A DNA stretch of 64,000 bases from contig NZ_JAVDUV010000002.1 in the NCBI RefSeq assembly GCF_031456545.1, forward strand, positions 186,001 through 250,000. Direction: 5' to 3'. Origin of the DNA: Agromyces sp. 3263. GTDB lineage: Bacteria > Actinomycetota > Actinomycetes > Actinomycetales > Microbacteriaceae. The position numbers were made by a program, and so were the translations under genes. Shown here in pieces: positions 1 through 8,397 of the stretch. The notes beneath the pieces are model-generated. The model had not been told where the DNA came from. It saw only the letters and a program-made list of their open reading frames with translations, and made no database searches. The number at the start of each line of letters is the position of its first letter. Positions within the stretch are counted from its first letter, which is position 1.

Positions 1-1
1 C

Positions 2-421
2 GTGTTCCGCAACGCCACTCGCACCCTTCCGCTCATCATCACGCTGAACTCCGCCGAAGCGATCCTCACGCTCGCTGCGCTCGGCTATGTGGGCTTCGGC
101 ATCGAGCCGACGGCGGCCGCCGAGTGGGGCTACGACCTCAACAAGGCCCAGTCGGATGTCACGAGCGGCATCTGGTGGACGGCGCTCTACCCCGGACTCG
201 CCATCGTGCTCTCGGTGCTCGGCATCATGCTCGTCGGCGAGAGCCTCAACGACCTCGCGGACCCGCGCCTGCGTGGACGTCGGCGGGTCGCCCAGTCCTC
301 CGGTGACGTCGCGGAGACGTCGGTGGTGCCGGGTGGCACCCTGACCGCCGGCCCTGGCGGAATCGACGGGCTGGAAGACGGAGAGACGTTCGACGAGCAC
401 GGGATCGAGGTCAAGCGATGA
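2..421 (+). CDS. ABC transporter permease, DppC/OppC type (5'-truncated by window edge)
   Basis: C-terminal 139 residues of an inner-membrane permease of a peptide/nickel-type ABC importer; the reading frame is open to the window edge, so the true start lies upstream. It shows the typical end of the family: a hydrophobic segment ending GYVGFGIEP, an EWGYDL stretch, then a last membrane segment starting WWTALYPGLAIVLSVLG and the ending LNDLADPRLRGRR. A long polar tail of about 45 residues follows, which is longer than usual. The stop overlaps the ATG of the ATPase gene (ATGA), so the genes are co-transcribed. The substrate cannot be read from the sequence; peptide or another Dpp-type ligand is likely. 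Confidence 0.88.
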   Translation: MFRNATRTLPLIITLNSAEAILTLAALGYVGFGIEPTAAAEWGYDLNKAQSDVTSGIWWTALYPGLAIVLSVLGIMLVGESLNDLADPRLRGRRRVAQSSGDVAETSVVPGGTLTAGPGGIDGLEDGETFDEHGIEVKR

Positions 422-2106
422 GCACGGTGGTCGACATCAGGAACCTCGGCGTCTCGTTCGCCACCGACGCCGGCGCGGTCAAGGCGATCGACGACGTCTC
501 GATCACGGTCCAGCGCGGCGAGGTGGTCGCCATCGTGGGCGAGTCCGGCAGCGGCAAGACCGTTACGGCGAAGACCATCCTCGGGCTGCTGCCCGAGACG
601 GCCACGACCAAGGGCTCGGTCGTGCTGTCGAACCGTGAGGGCACGCGTGAGAACGACGTGATCTCGGTGTCGAAGCAGCGGCTGCGCGACCTGCGCGGCA
701 CCGATGTGGCGATGGTGTTCCAGGAGCCCTCCACGGCGCTGAACCCGGTCTACACGGTGGGCTGGCAGATCGCGGAGGGCCTGCGCGCACACGGGAACCT
801 GTCGAAGAAGGAGGCGCGCGCGAAGGCGATCGACATCCTCGGCCGTGTCGGCATCCCCGACCCCGAGGTGCGCGTCGACCACTTCCCGCACCAGTTCTCC
901 GGCGGGCAGAAGCAGCGCGTGGTCATCGCGATGGCCCTCGTGCTCGAGCCCGGGCTCATCGTGGCCGACGAGCCCACCACCGCCCTCGACGTCACCGTGC
1001 AAGCCGAGATCCTCGACCTGCTCCGACGCTGCCGTGACGAGTTCGGCACCGCGATCGTGCTCATCACGCACAACATGGGCGTCGTCGCCGACCTCGCGGA
1101 TCGCGTGGTCGTGATGTACCAGGGCAACGTCGTCGAGGAGGCTGACGTCCACACCCTGTTCGCGGCGCCGCAGGCCGACTACACGAAGAAGCTCCTGGCC
1201 GCGGTGCCCTACGTCGGACACGGCACGGCGAAGGCGGTGGAGCGAGCCGCGGCGCGCCCCAGCAACTGGACCGAGCAGCCGCCGGTGGTCGAGGCGAAGG
1301 GCCTCGAGATCACCTATCCGGGGCGGTTCGGCCGCACGGGCTTCCAAGCGGTCGGCGGTGTCGACCTGGTGATCCGGCCGGGGGAGGTGCTCGGACTCGT
1401 CGGCGAGTCCGGCTCGGGCAAGACCACCATAGGCCGGGCGATCGCGGGACTGACGAAGGTCACCGGCGGATCCCTGAAGGTGCTGGACGCCGAGATGAAC
1501 GGCATCCGGGAGCGCGCGTTCCGCCCGCTCCGCAGCCGCATCGGGTTCGTGTTCCAGGATCCCGCTTCGAGCTTCAACCCACTGCTCACGATCGCCGAGT
1601 GCGTGGCGGAACCGCTCGTGATCCACGGGCGTGCGAAGGACGCCGGGGCGGCGCGGACGCGGGTGGACGAGCTCCTCGAGGCGGTGCAGCTTCCCAAGGC
1701 GTACGGCGATCGCTATCCCCATGAGCTGTCGGGCGGGCAGCGGCAGCGCGCGAGCCTGGCCCGGGCGCTGGCGCTGGAGCCCGAGCTGCTCATCGCCGAC
1801 GAGCCGACCTCCGCGCTCGACGTGTCGGTGCAGGCCCGCGTGCTGGAGCTCTTCGCCGAGCTGCAGCGCGAGTTCGGCTTCGCGTCGCTGTTCATCAGCC
1901 ACGACCTCGCGGTGGTCGACCTCGTCGCCGACCGCATCGCGGTGCTCTACCACGGCCGCCTCGTCGAGGAGGGTACCGGCCTCGAGGTGCTCGGCTCGCC
2001 CGTCGACCCGTACACGCAGCGCCTGCTCGCCTCGCTTCCCGTGCCGGATCCGGCCGCGCAGGCCGAGCGGCGTGAGGAGCTCCGCCGCCTGCGGGAGGCC
2101 GACTGA
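418..2106 (+). CDS. ABC transporter ATP-binding protein, fused DppD-DppF (two nucleotide-binding domains)
   Basis: 562-residue cytoplasmic ATPase carrying two complete nucleotide-binding domains in one chain. Domain 1 has Walker A GESGSGKT near residue 41, signature FSGGQKQR and Walker B VADEPTTALD. Domain 2 has Walker A GESGSGKT near residue 330, signature LSGGQRQR and Walker B IADEPTSALD. Each domain ends with the oligopeptide-type tail (PYTQRLLASLP in domain 2). It would power the permease encoded upstream. The start ATG overlaps the permease stop, and the stop overlaps the next ATG by one base, so translation is coupled. The fused arrangement is common in Actinobacteria. Confidence 0.95.
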   Translation: MSTVVDIRNLGVSFATDAGAVKAIDDVSITVQRGEVVAIVGESGSGKTVTAKTILGLLPETATTKGSVVLSNREGTRENDVISVSKQRLRDLRGTDVAMVFQEPSTALNPVYTVGWQIAEGLRAHGNLSKKEARAKAIDILGRVGIPDPEVRVDHFPHQFSGGQKQRVVIAMALVLEPGLIVADEPTTALDVTVQAEILDLLRRCRDEFGTAIVLITHNMGVVADLADRVVVMYQGNVVEEADVHTLFAAPQADYTKKLLAAVPYVGHGTAKAVERAAARPSNWTEQPPVVEAKGLEITYPGRFGRTGFQAVGGVDLVIRPGEVLGLVGESGSGKTTIGRAIAGLTKVTGGSLKVLDAEMNGIRERAFRPLRSRIGFVFQDPASSFNPLLTIAECVAEPLVIHGRAKDAGAARTRVDELLEAVQLPKAYGDRYPHELSGGQRQRASLARALALEPELLIADEPTSALDVSVQARVLELFAELQREFGFASLFISHDLAVVDLVADRIAVLYHGRLVEEGTGLEVLGSPVDPYTQRLLASLPVPDPAAQAERREELRRLREAD

Positions 2107-2969
2107 TGCGGGGCGCGGCGCACGGCTTCCCGGTGGTGCTGAGCGACCTGTCACTCGAGTACCCCTCGCACGGGCCGAGCCCTGCGCATGTCGCCCTGCA
2201 CGGGTTGACGTTGACCATCCACCCGGGCGAGGTGCTCGGGCTCCTCGGCAGCGCCGGCAGTGGCAAGAGCACGCTCGCCAAGGTGCTCTCGGGCGTGGCG
2301 TTCGATCCCCAATCGGCCGAGGTGCGGCCCGTCATCACCGGCGGAGAGGCCACGGTGCTCGGGCATCGCCTCCGTTCGCTGCCGCGACGCAAGGTGCCCG
2401 AGCTGCAGTTCCACGTGGGCTACCTCCCGCAGGATGCGGCCGCCATGCTGCCCCGCGATCGCACGGTGTCCGAGATCGTGGCCGAGCCGATCCTCGAGCG
2501 GGACCGGCGGTACAACCGCAAGGCCCTGCAGACCCGGGTGGCGACCATGATCGACGCCGTGCGGCTTCCGCTCGGCATGCTCGACAAGTTCCCCTACGAG
2601 CTGAGCGGGGGGCAGCGCCAGCGCGTCGCCCTGGCACAGGCGCTCGTGCTCGGCCCGTCGCTGCTGATCGCCGACGAGCCGACCGCGGGCATCGACCTGA
2701 CGGTGCGCGACGCCGTTGCGCAGCTCATCAGCGAGCTGCGCGACCGCGAGCACCACTCGTTCTCCGCGCTCATCATCAGCCATGACCTGCCGGTGCTGCG
2801 ACGCACCGCAGATCGCATCGCGGTGCTCGACAAGGGGGAGCTCGCGGCACTCGGCACCATCGACGAGGTGTTCCACGATCCCGCCCATCCCTACGTGATG
2901 GCCCTGGCCGGTGCCCTCGACGCGGGCCATGCGGTGATCGACGAGCTGGAGGACGGTCCGACGGCATGA
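2106..2969 (+). CDS. ABC transporter ATP-binding protein (third nucleotide-binding domain of the operon)
   Basis: 287-residue single-domain ABC ATPase with Walker A GSAGSGKS near residue 49, signature LSGGQRQR, Walker B LIADEPTAGIDL and switch histidine in SHDLPVLRR. It follows the fused two-domain ATPase with a one-base overlap. A Dpp/Opp importer needs only two nucleotide-binding domains, so a third is unusual; it could be a regulatory or alternative subunit, or serve a permease outside the window. The Walker A differs from the usual oligopeptide form (GSAGSGKS instead of GESGSGKS). All catalytic motifs are intact. Confidence 0.9.
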   Translation: MRGAAHGFPVVLSDLSLEYPSHGPSPAHVALHGLTLTIHPGEVLGLLGSAGSGKSTLAKVLSGVAFDPQSAEVRPVITGGEATVLGHRLRSLPRRKVPELQFHVGYLPQDAAAMLPRDRTVSEIVAEPILERDRRYNRKALQTRVATMIDAVRLPLGMLDKFPYELSGGQRQRVALAQALVLGPSLLIADEPTAGIDLTVRDAVAQLISELRDREHHSFSALIISHDLPVLRRTADRIAVLDKGELAALGTIDEVFHDPAHPYVMALAGALDAGHAVIDELEDGPTA

Positions 2970-3976
2970 CGGATGCCGCGTCGCCGCGTCGTCCGCATCG
3001 TGTGGTCTCGGGCTCCCAGCCGCCGACGAGCCCCGCCTGGCGTCCGGCGTCGCCCGGCCCGATCGCCGTGCTGCCCGATGGCGACCCCGTGGTGACTGCG
3101 GCGGTGGGCGGCGCGGGCGGCGCGGTCGCGGCGCTCGGACCCGGCACCCGCGGGATCGTCTGGACCGCGGCATCCGGAGCGGAGTCGCTGCAGCACGCGC
3201 TCGACGCGCACCCCGGCGTCTCCTGGGTGCAGCTCCCGTGGGCGGGAGTCGATGCGTTCGCGCCGCTGCTCGCCCGCTTCCGGGACGACGGTCGCACGTG
3301 GACGAGCGCGAAGGGCGCGTACGCGCAGCCCGTCGCCGAGCACGCCCTCATGCTGGCCCTCGCCGTGCTGCGGGAGGTGCCGATGCGGGTGCGCGCCGAG
3401 CAGTGGGACGTCGACGAGCGCGGTCGCACCCTGTTCGGCTCCGACGTGGTCATCGTCGGGGCAGGCGGCATCGCGACCGAGCTCCTGCGGCTCCTGGCGC
3501 CGTTCGGCGTCCGCGTCACCGTCGTCCGCCGTCGCGACGAGCCGGTCGAGGGTGCGTGGCGCACGGTCGGGGTCGCCGACCTGGGCCCGGCGCTCGAGCA
3601 CGCCGAGGTCGTCTTCGTGGCGGCGGCGCTCACCGGCGAGACACGCGGGCTCATCGGCGCGCGCGAGCTCCAACGGATGCCGCACGGCGCCGTGCTCGTG
3701 AACGTGGCGCGCGGCGCCGTGGTCGACACCGACGCCCTGGTCGCCGCCCTCGCATCGGGCGCCCTCGGCGGCGCCGGGCTGGACGTCACCGACCCCGAGC
3801 CGTTGCCCACGGGGCATCCGCTGTGGACCGCGCCCAACACGATCATCACCCCGCACGTCGCCGACACCGAGGCGATGGTCGTGCCGCTCTTCGCCGAGCG
3901 GGTCGGTCGCAACGTCGCCGCGTTCCTCGCCGGGCGACCGCTCGAGGGTCGCATCGATGCTGGCGCGGGATACTGA
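2966..3976 (+). CDS. D-isomer specific 2-hydroxyacid dehydrogenase family protein
   Basis: 336-residue NAD(P)-dependent oxidoreductase of the D-2-hydroxyacid dehydrogenase family. The Rossmann glycine motif VGAGGIA lies at residues 164-170. The catalytic triad region is present as an arginine in NVARGAVVD, a glutamate in DPEPLP and a histidine in TPHVADT. The first 30 residues are Ser/Pro/Arg-rich and probably unstructured. The ATG overlaps the stop of the ABC ATPase gene (ATGA), so it is the last gene of that operon, which suggests that the imported compound or a breakdown product is a 2-hydroxy or 2-oxo acid. The exact substrate is not identifiable. Confidence 0.88.
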   Translation: MTDAASPRRPHRVVSGSQPPTSPAWRPASPGPIAVLPDGDPVVTAAVGGAGGAVAALGPGTRGIVWTAASGAESLQHALDAHPGVSWVQLPWAGVDAFAPLLARFRDDGRTWTSAKGAYAQPVAEHALMLALAVLREVPMRVRAEQWDVDERGRTLFGSDVVIVGAGGIATELLRLLAPFGVRVTVVRRRDEPVEGAWRTVGVADLGPALEHAEVVFVAAALTGETRGLIGARELQRMPHGAVLVNVARGAVVDTDALVAALASGALGGAGLDVTDPEPLPTGHPLWTAPNTIITPHVADTEAMVVPLFAERVGRNVAAFLAGRPLEGRIDAGAGY

Positions 3977-4057
3977 CGGTCCCCGGGCGTTGTCGAGGGG
4001 GCCTCGAATTGGGAGACCGGGGCTCCCTTTGCTAGAGTGTCTCTGCTGAACAAGCGA

Positions 4058-4130
4058 TCCTCCATAGCTCAATTGGCAGAGCAATCGGCTGTTAACCGAT
4101 AGGTTCTTGGTTCGAGTCCAAGTGGGGGAG
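4058..4130 (+). tRNA. tRNA-Asn (anticodon GTT)
   Basis: A 73-nt cloverleaf: 7-bp acceptor stem (5' TCCTCCA with 3' TGGGGGA, one T-G wobble), D arm GCTC...GAGC, anticodon loop CTGTTAA with GTT at 4091-4093, T arm TTGG-TTCGAGT-CCAA, discriminator G at 4130. CCA is not encoded. A strong hairpin follows directly. Confidence 0.97.
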
Positions 4131-4134
4131 CAAC

Positions 4135-4165
4135 AAGGGCCGTCCGGTCGATCCGGGCGGCCCTT
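4135..4165 (+). terminator. Terminator of tRNA-Asn
   Basis: Inverted repeat with arms 4135-4147 and 4153-4165 (13 bp, one G-T pair) around the loop TCGAT, starting 5 nt after the tRNA end. There is no long T run, as is usual in high-GC Actinobacteria. Confidence 0.8.
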
Positions 4166-4184
4166 CGTCGACTCGGGAGGGTTC

Positions 4185-4913
4185 GTGCCGGAGTACGAGG
4201 CGGTCGCCGATGGCTCGCACGACGAGCCCGTGCGCCGGGTCACGCCGGTCCGCGACGGGGTCGGCGTCGGCCTCGCGACGGCCGCGTACGGCATCTCGTT
4301 CGGAGCGCTCGCGGTGGCGTCCGGGCTCGACGTGTGGCAGACCTGCTTCCTCAGCATGGTGATGTTCACCGGCGGCTCGCAGTTCGCGCTCGTCGGCGTG
4401 CTCGCGTCGGGCGGGGTGGCCGCGGGCGGCTCGGCCATCGCCGCGGCGGCGCTCCTCGGCATCCGGAACGTCGTCTACGGCATGCGCATGAAGCCGATCG
4501 TCGATCGCGGCAGCCTGGCGCAGCGCATCGCCGCGGCGTGGATCACGATCGACGAGTCCACGGCGGTCGCGCTCGCCCAGACGAGCGATCGGGCGGCCAG
4601 GCTCGGCTTCTGGGCGACCGGGCTCGTGATCTTCGTCGGATGGAACCTGACGACGCTCGCGGGCGCCCTCATCGGCGAAGCCCTCGGCGACACGAGGGCG
4701 TGGGGCCTGGATGCCGCGGCGGCGGCGGCCTTCCTCGGCTTGCTGTGGCCCCGGCTCAAGCGGTTCCAGGCGGGCGCGGTCGCGGTGGCTGCGGCGGTGG
4801 TCGCGACGCTCGCGACCCCGGTGCTCACACCCGGGCTGCCGGTACTCGTCGCGGCGCTGGCGGCCGTGCTCGTCGGCTGGTTCGACCTGTTCTCGAGGCG
4901 GAGCCGCGCATGA
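4185..4913 (+). CDS. azlC: AzlC family branched-chain amino acid permease subunit
   Basis: 242-residue integral membrane protein, the large subunit of the AzlCD-type exporter of branched-chain amino acids. It has the family pattern: an early glycine-rich segment GLATAAYGISFGALAVASGL, then SMVMFTGGSQFALVGVLASG, GIRNVVYGMRM and several further hydrophobic helices. The GTG start at 4185 is chosen because GGGAGG lies 5 nt upstream; a start further upstream would read into the tRNA-Asn terminator and the tRNA itself. The stop overlaps the azlD ATG (ATGA), so both subunits are co-translated. Confidence 0.92.
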   Translation: MPEYEAVADGSHDEPVRRVTPVRDGVGVGLATAAYGISFGALAVASGLDVWQTCFLSMVMFTGGSQFALVGVLASGGVAAGGSAIAAAALLGIRNVVYGMRMKPIVDRGSLAQRIAAAWITIDESTAVALAQTSDRAARLGFWATGLVIFVGWNLTTLAGALIGEALGDTRAWGLDAAAAAAFLGLLWPRLKRFQAGAVAVAAAVVATLATPVLTPGLPVLVAALAAVLVGWFDLFSRRSRA

Positions 4914-5215
4914 CCACGTGGCACGTCCTCCTCATCGCGTCGGCGGCCACACTGGCGCTGAAGCTCGGTGGCTACCTGGTGCCGGCGGGCCTCCTCGAAC
5001 GCGAGCGGCCGGCCCGCATCGCCGACCTCCTCACGGTCGCGCTGCTGGCGGCGCTCATCGCCGTGCAGACCCTCGGCGCCGGTCAGGCGATCGTCGTCGA
5101 CGCCCGGGTGCCGGCGATCATCGTCGCGGCGGCGCTCTTCGCGATGCGCGTGCCGTTCCTCGTGGTCGTGATCGTGGCCGCGCTCGTCGCGGCGGGCATC
5201 CGCGCCTTCACGTGA
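4910..5215 (+). CDS. azlD: AzlD domain-containing protein, small subunit of the branched-chain amino acid transporter
   Basis: 101-residue protein with three to four hydrophobic helices and the AzlD pattern ALKLGGYLVP near the N terminus, LTVALLAALIAVQTL in the middle and a hydrophobic end. It overlaps azlC by four bases, the usual arrangement of the two-component AzlCD exporter. It ends 10 nt before the convergent peptide deformylase gene. Confidence 0.93.
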   Translation: MTTWHVLLIASAATLALKLGGYLVPAGLLERERPARIADLLTVALLAALIAVQTLGAGQAIVVDARVPAIIVAAALFAMRVPFLVVVIVAALVAAGIRAFT

Positions 5216-5225
5216 GCGTCGCGGC

Positions 5226-5792
5226 TCAGTCCTCGAGGTGGTCGACGCCCGGCATCCACGACACCCCGGGCTTGCCCCAGCCCAGCTTTCGCGCGATCTT
5301 CGCGGCGATGCGCTGATCGCGTTCGCCGAGCCGATCGACGTAGAGGGTGCCGTCGAGGTGGTCGTACTCGTGCTGGAAGATGCGTGCCAGCCAGCCCTCG
5401 GCCTCGATCTCGAACCGCTCGCCGTCGAGGTCGGTGGCGCGCAGGATCGCGCGCTCGGCGCGGCGCAGCCCGAACCGTTCGCCGGGGAACGACAGGCACC
5501 CCTCGGACTCCTCGTCCTCATCGGGCTCGCCCGCGGGCGGCGGCGAGATCCACAGCTCGGGATTGATCGCGACGCCACGCCACTTCGTGCCGGCCTCGTC
5601 GGTCCAGCCGTACGTGAAGAGCCGCAGCGGCACGCCCACCTGCGGGGCGGCGAGGCCGACGCCGGGCGCGGCATCCATCGTCTCGAAGAGGTCGCGCACG
5701 AGGGAGCGGAGGTCGTCGTCGATGGTCTCGACGGGAAGGGCGGGGGAGTGCAGCACGGGGTCGCCGGAGATGCGTATGGGGAGGACGGCCAT
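5226..5792 (-). CDS. def: Peptide deformylase
   Basis: 188-residue metalloenzyme that removes the N-formyl group from nascent proteins. All three signature motifs are present: motif 1 GVGLAAPQVG (about residues 45-54), motif 2 EGCLSFPG with the metal-binding cysteine (about 97) and motif 3 QHEYDHLDG with HEXXH (about 140). The start MAVLPIRISG matches the usual N terminus of the family, so longer upstream extensions of the frame are rejected. It is convergent with azlD and divergent from the DMT-type gene, so it appears monocistronic. Confidence 0.97.
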   Translation of the reverse strand: MAVLPIRISGDPVLHSPALPVETIDDDLRSLVRDLFETMDAAPGVGLAAPQVGVPLRLFTYGWTDEAGTKWRGVAINPELWISPPPAGEPDEDEESEGCLSFPGERFGLRRAERAILRATDLDGERFEIEAEGWLARIFQHEYDHLDGTLYVDRLGERDQRIAAKIARKLGWGKPGVSWMPGVDHLED

Positions 5793-5832
5793 TCGCCAAG
5801 GATATCGGCGGCCGACCCGGTAGGGTCGATGC

Positions 5833-6750
5833 GTGGATCCGGACCTGAGCGACCTCTCCGAGCAGATCGCGCTCGACCCCACGTCGTTCATCGGTATCCC
5901 GCTGGCTCTCGTCGGCGCGGTGTTCCTGTCGCTCGGTGCCCAGTTCCAGCACCGCGGAGTGGTCAAGGTCGAGGCGCGCACCGTCGACTCGCTCGGCAAG
6001 GGCCTGAGCGGCAAGCAGCTCGCACTCCTGCTCGCGCGGCCGTCGTGGGTCATCGGCACGGTCATGCTCGGGCTCGCGATCCTCTTCCAGCTCTCGAGCC
6101 TCTACTTCGCGCCGATCATCGTGGTGCAGCCGCTCGGTGCGATCGCGCTCGTCATCACGTCGATCCTCAACTCCCGGCTGAACCACGTGAAGCTGCACCG
6201 CAAGTCGATCACCGCGATCGTCATGTGCGTCGGCGGCGTGTTCCTCTTCGTCGGCGTCGCGGCGTTCACCGCGGTCGACAAGCCCGTGACCGACGCGCAG
6301 CTCGTCACGATCCTCATCATCCTCGCCGTCGTGCTCGCGCTGGCGGGGGTGGCGTTCGGCCTCTTCCGTCGACGGATCCGCGCGATCTTCTACGTGATCA
6401 TGGCGGGCGTGCTCTACGGGTTCGTGGCCACGCTCGCCAAGGTCGTGCTCGGCCGCATCGAGCAGGGCGAGGTCGAGTGGCTCACCTGGACGTGCCTGCT
6501 CGGCCTGCTGCTCGCCACGGCGCTCGGCGCGTACTTCGTGCAGAACGCCTATGCGACCGGGCCTCCCGACCTCGTGATCGCCGGACTGACGGTGGTCGAC
6601 CCGATGGTCGCCGTCGTGATCGGCATCGTCGTGCTGGGCGAGGCGTCCCAGGCCCCGCTCTGGGCGAACGCGGTGTTCCTCCTCGCCGGCGTGATCGCCG
6701 TGTGGGGCGTGTTCATGCTGGCCCGCAACCACCCGCAGACCCGGCTCTGA
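5833..6750 (+). CDS. DMT-family (EamA-like) membrane transporter
   Basis: 305-residue polytopic membrane protein with about nine to ten hydrophobic helices arranged as two homologous halves, as in the drug/metabolite transporter superfamily. Characteristic stretches are IVVQPLGAIALVITSILNSRL in the first half and LVIAGLTVVDPMVAVVIGIVVLGE in the second. A soluble N terminus of about 20 residues precedes the first helix. The GTG start at 5833 leaves about 40 nt between this gene and the divergent deformylase. The substrate is unknown. The following glycosyltransferase gene is on the same strand but 144 nt away. Confidence 0.85.
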   Translation: MDPDLSDLSEQIALDPTSFIGIPLALVGAVFLSLGAQFQHRGVVKVEARTVDSLGKGLSGKQLALLLARPSWVIGTVMLGLAILFQLSSLYFAPIIVVQPLGAIALVITSILNSRLNHVKLHRKSITAIVMCVGGVFLFVGVAAFTAVDKPVTDAQLVTILIILAVVLALAGVAFGLFRRRIRAIFYVIMAGVLYGFVATLAKVVLGRIEQGEVEWLTWTCLLGLLLATALGAYFVQNAYATGPPDLVIAGLTVVDPMVAVVIGIVVLGEASQAPLWANAVFLLAGVIAVWGVFMLARNHPQTRL

Positions 6751-6894
6751 CCGCCGTCGCGACATGCGCGGCCGCCGGCGCGCGGACGCCGATGCGTAGA
6801 CTATGTTCGGATTCAGTCCGCGAGGGAGACCCGCAGGACGACCACTCATCGAGGCCGATCGCCTCCATCCCAGAACTGTGAGGAACCACGCCAC

Positions 6895-8151
6895 GTGTCT
6901 GACACACCCGGTGCGACTGCCCCCGCCGGCACCGACGGCGCGGGGACGGAACGTCCGCTCACGATCCTGATCGGCGCGGACACCTTCGCGCCCGACGTGA
7001 ACGGCGCCGCCCGCTTCGCCGAGCGCCTCGCCGCCGGGCTGGTCGAACGTGGGCACGACGTGCACGTCATGGCCCCCGCCGCGAACCGCAAGCACGGCAC
7101 GTGGAAGGAGGTGCACGAGGGTCAGGAGATCACCGCGCACCGGCTCTACAGCTGGCGCTGGTATCCCCATGACTGGCTGCGCTTCGCGCTCCCGTGGCGA
7201 ATCAAGCAGAACAGCTCCCGCATCATCGACGCGGTGAAGCCCGACGTCGTGCACTTCCAGTCCCACATCATCGTGGGCCGGGGCCTCTCGCTCGAGGCAC
7301 AGAAGCGCGGCATCCGCATCATCGGCACCAACCACTTCATGCCCGAGAACATGTTGGAGTTCACCCTGCTGCCGAAGGCGTGGCAGGAGTGGGCCGTCGG
7401 TCTCGCGTGGAAGGCGGCGGGCCGCACGTTCGGCCGCGCCGAGGCGGTCACGACGCCGACGCGCCGTGCCTCGCAGTTCCTCGAGAAGCACACCGGACTG
7501 CGCGGCGTGCACGCGATCTCGTGCGGCATCGACGCACACAAGTACTCGCCCGACTGGTCGCCGCGCACCGAGAACCGCATCCTGTTCGTCGGCCGCGTCA
7601 CCGGTGAGAAGCAGATCGACGTGCTGCTGCGCGCGGTCACGCTGCTGCCGGCCGAGCTCGACGCGAAGATCGAGATCGTCGGCGGCGGAGACCAGATGCG
7701 CAACCTGCAGCACATGGCCGCCGAACTCGGCATCGCCGACCGCGTCACCTTCACGGGCTACGTCACCGACGACGAACTGCGCGAGGCGTACCACCGCGCA
7801 TCCGTGCTGGCCATGCCGTCGATCGCCGAGCTGCAGAGCATCGTGACGATGGAGGCCATGGCCTCGGCGCTGCCCGTCGTCGCCGCGAACGCCATGGCGC
7901 TGCCGCACCTCGTGCACGACGGCGAGAACGGCTACCTGTTCGAGCCGAGCAACCCCGAAGACCTCGCGGCCAAGCTCCGCACCGTGCTCGAGGCGTCGCC
8001 CGAGGAGTACCGCGCCCTCAAGGAGGGCTCCCTCCGGCTCATCGCGGCGCACGACATCCAGCGCACGATCTCGACGTTCGAGAGCCTGTATCGTGGAAAG
8101 CCGGTGACCGATCCGGTCACGGATGTCGCGCCCGCAGCACTCCCCGAGTGA
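6895..8151 (+). CDS. Glycosyltransferase family 4 protein
   Basis: 418-residue GT-B fold glycosyltransferase. The N-terminal domain has ADTFAPDVNGAARFAERLA, typical of enzymes that glycosylate lipids such as diacylglycerol or phosphatidylinositol, and HFQSHIIVGRG. The C-terminal domain has LFVGRVTGEKQIDVLLRA and the nucleotide-sugar site with SIAELQSIVTMEAMASALPVV, including the E-x7-E pattern. The start is a GTG after AGGAACCACGCCAC. No signal peptide is present, so it should act on the cytoplasmic face of the membrane. A role in glycolipid synthesis is likely from family resemblance but the acceptor is not identifiable. Confidence 0.9.
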   Translation: MSDTPGATAPAGTDGAGTERPLTILIGADTFAPDVNGAARFAERLAAGLVERGHDVHVMAPAANRKHGTWKEVHEGQEITAHRLYSWRWYPHDWLRFALPWRIKQNSSRIIDAVKPDVVHFQSHIIVGRGLSLEAQKRGIRIIGTNHFMPENMLEFTLLPKAWQEWAVGLAWKAAGRTFGRAEAVTTPTRRASQFLEKHTGLRGVHAISCGIDAHKYSPDWSPRTENRILFVGRVTGEKQIDVLLRAVTLLPAELDAKIEIVGGGDQMRNLQHMAAELGIADRVTFTGYVTDDELREAYHRASVLAMPSIAELQSIVTMEAMASALPVVAANAMALPHLVHDGENGYLFEPSNPEDLAAKLRTVLEASPEEYRALKEGSLRLIAAHDIQRTISTFESLYRGKPVTDPVTDVAPAALPE

Positions 8152-8161
8152 GGCGCCGCGA

Positions 8162-8235
8162 GGGGCGGTAGCTCAGCCGGTCAGAGCAGTGGACTCATAA
8201 TCCATCGGTCACGGGTTCAAGTCCCGTCCGCCCTA
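8162..8235 (+). tRNA. tRNA-Met (anticodon CAT), probable integration target
   Basis: A 74-nt cloverleaf: acceptor stem GGGGCGG with CCGCCCT (first pair is a G1-T72 wobble), D arm GCTC...GAGC, anticodon loop CTCATAA with CAT at 8196-8198, T arm ACGGG-TTCAAGT-CCCGT, discriminator A. It lacks the three G-C pairs in the anticodon stem that mark an initiator tRNA. Elongator Met is most likely; tRNA-Ile2, which also has a CAT gene sequence, cannot be excluded. Its 3' half recurs at 37975-38019. Confidence 0.9.
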
Positions 8236-8244
8236 CGGTGAAAT
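8200..8244 (+). repeat. Left att-like repeat (3' half of tRNA-Met plus 9 nt)
   Basis: 45-bp segment running from the anticodon arm past the tRNA end. It matches 37975-38019 in direct orientation at 40 of 45 positions, with 11-, 8- and 13-bp uninterrupted blocks. The match continues past the tRNA end (ACGGTG), as expected for an attachment-site core rather than for conserved tRNA sequence alone. Confidence 0.65.
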
Positions 8245-8397
8245 CTCGAATCATCAGGGTTTCTTGTCCCGAGCGCAGGGGCGAGACGTGATGCGCAGCA
8301 CGTGTATCCAACACGTTTGGTCGAGAAGCGGTCTCTGGGTCGTTCCTGAACCGATGGTGCCCGGGCGGCTTCGGCTCTTCTGGGATGTCCTCTCGGC

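Noticed and set aside
187..2154. 655-codon minus-strand frame opposite the ABC ATPase gene
   Set aside because: Arg/His/Asp-rich low-complexity antisense translation typical of very high GC coding DNA; the plus strand has clear ABC motifs.
2891..4462. Long minus-strand open frames across the ABC/dehydrogenase region and the tRNA-Asn, including a stretch reading SPTWTRTKNLSVNS
   Set aside because: This peptide is the well-known artefact of translating the antisense of a tRNA; the frames overlap well-supported plus-strand genes and show no family motifs.
5518..8052. 844-codon minus-strand frame
   Set aside because: Antisense of the DMT and glycosyltransferase genes; only its C-terminal end is in a deformylase-overlapping alternate frame without motifs.
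8236..8397. Possible integrase remnant next to the tRNA
   Set aside because: The 162 bp hold no frame with recombinase motifs on either strand.
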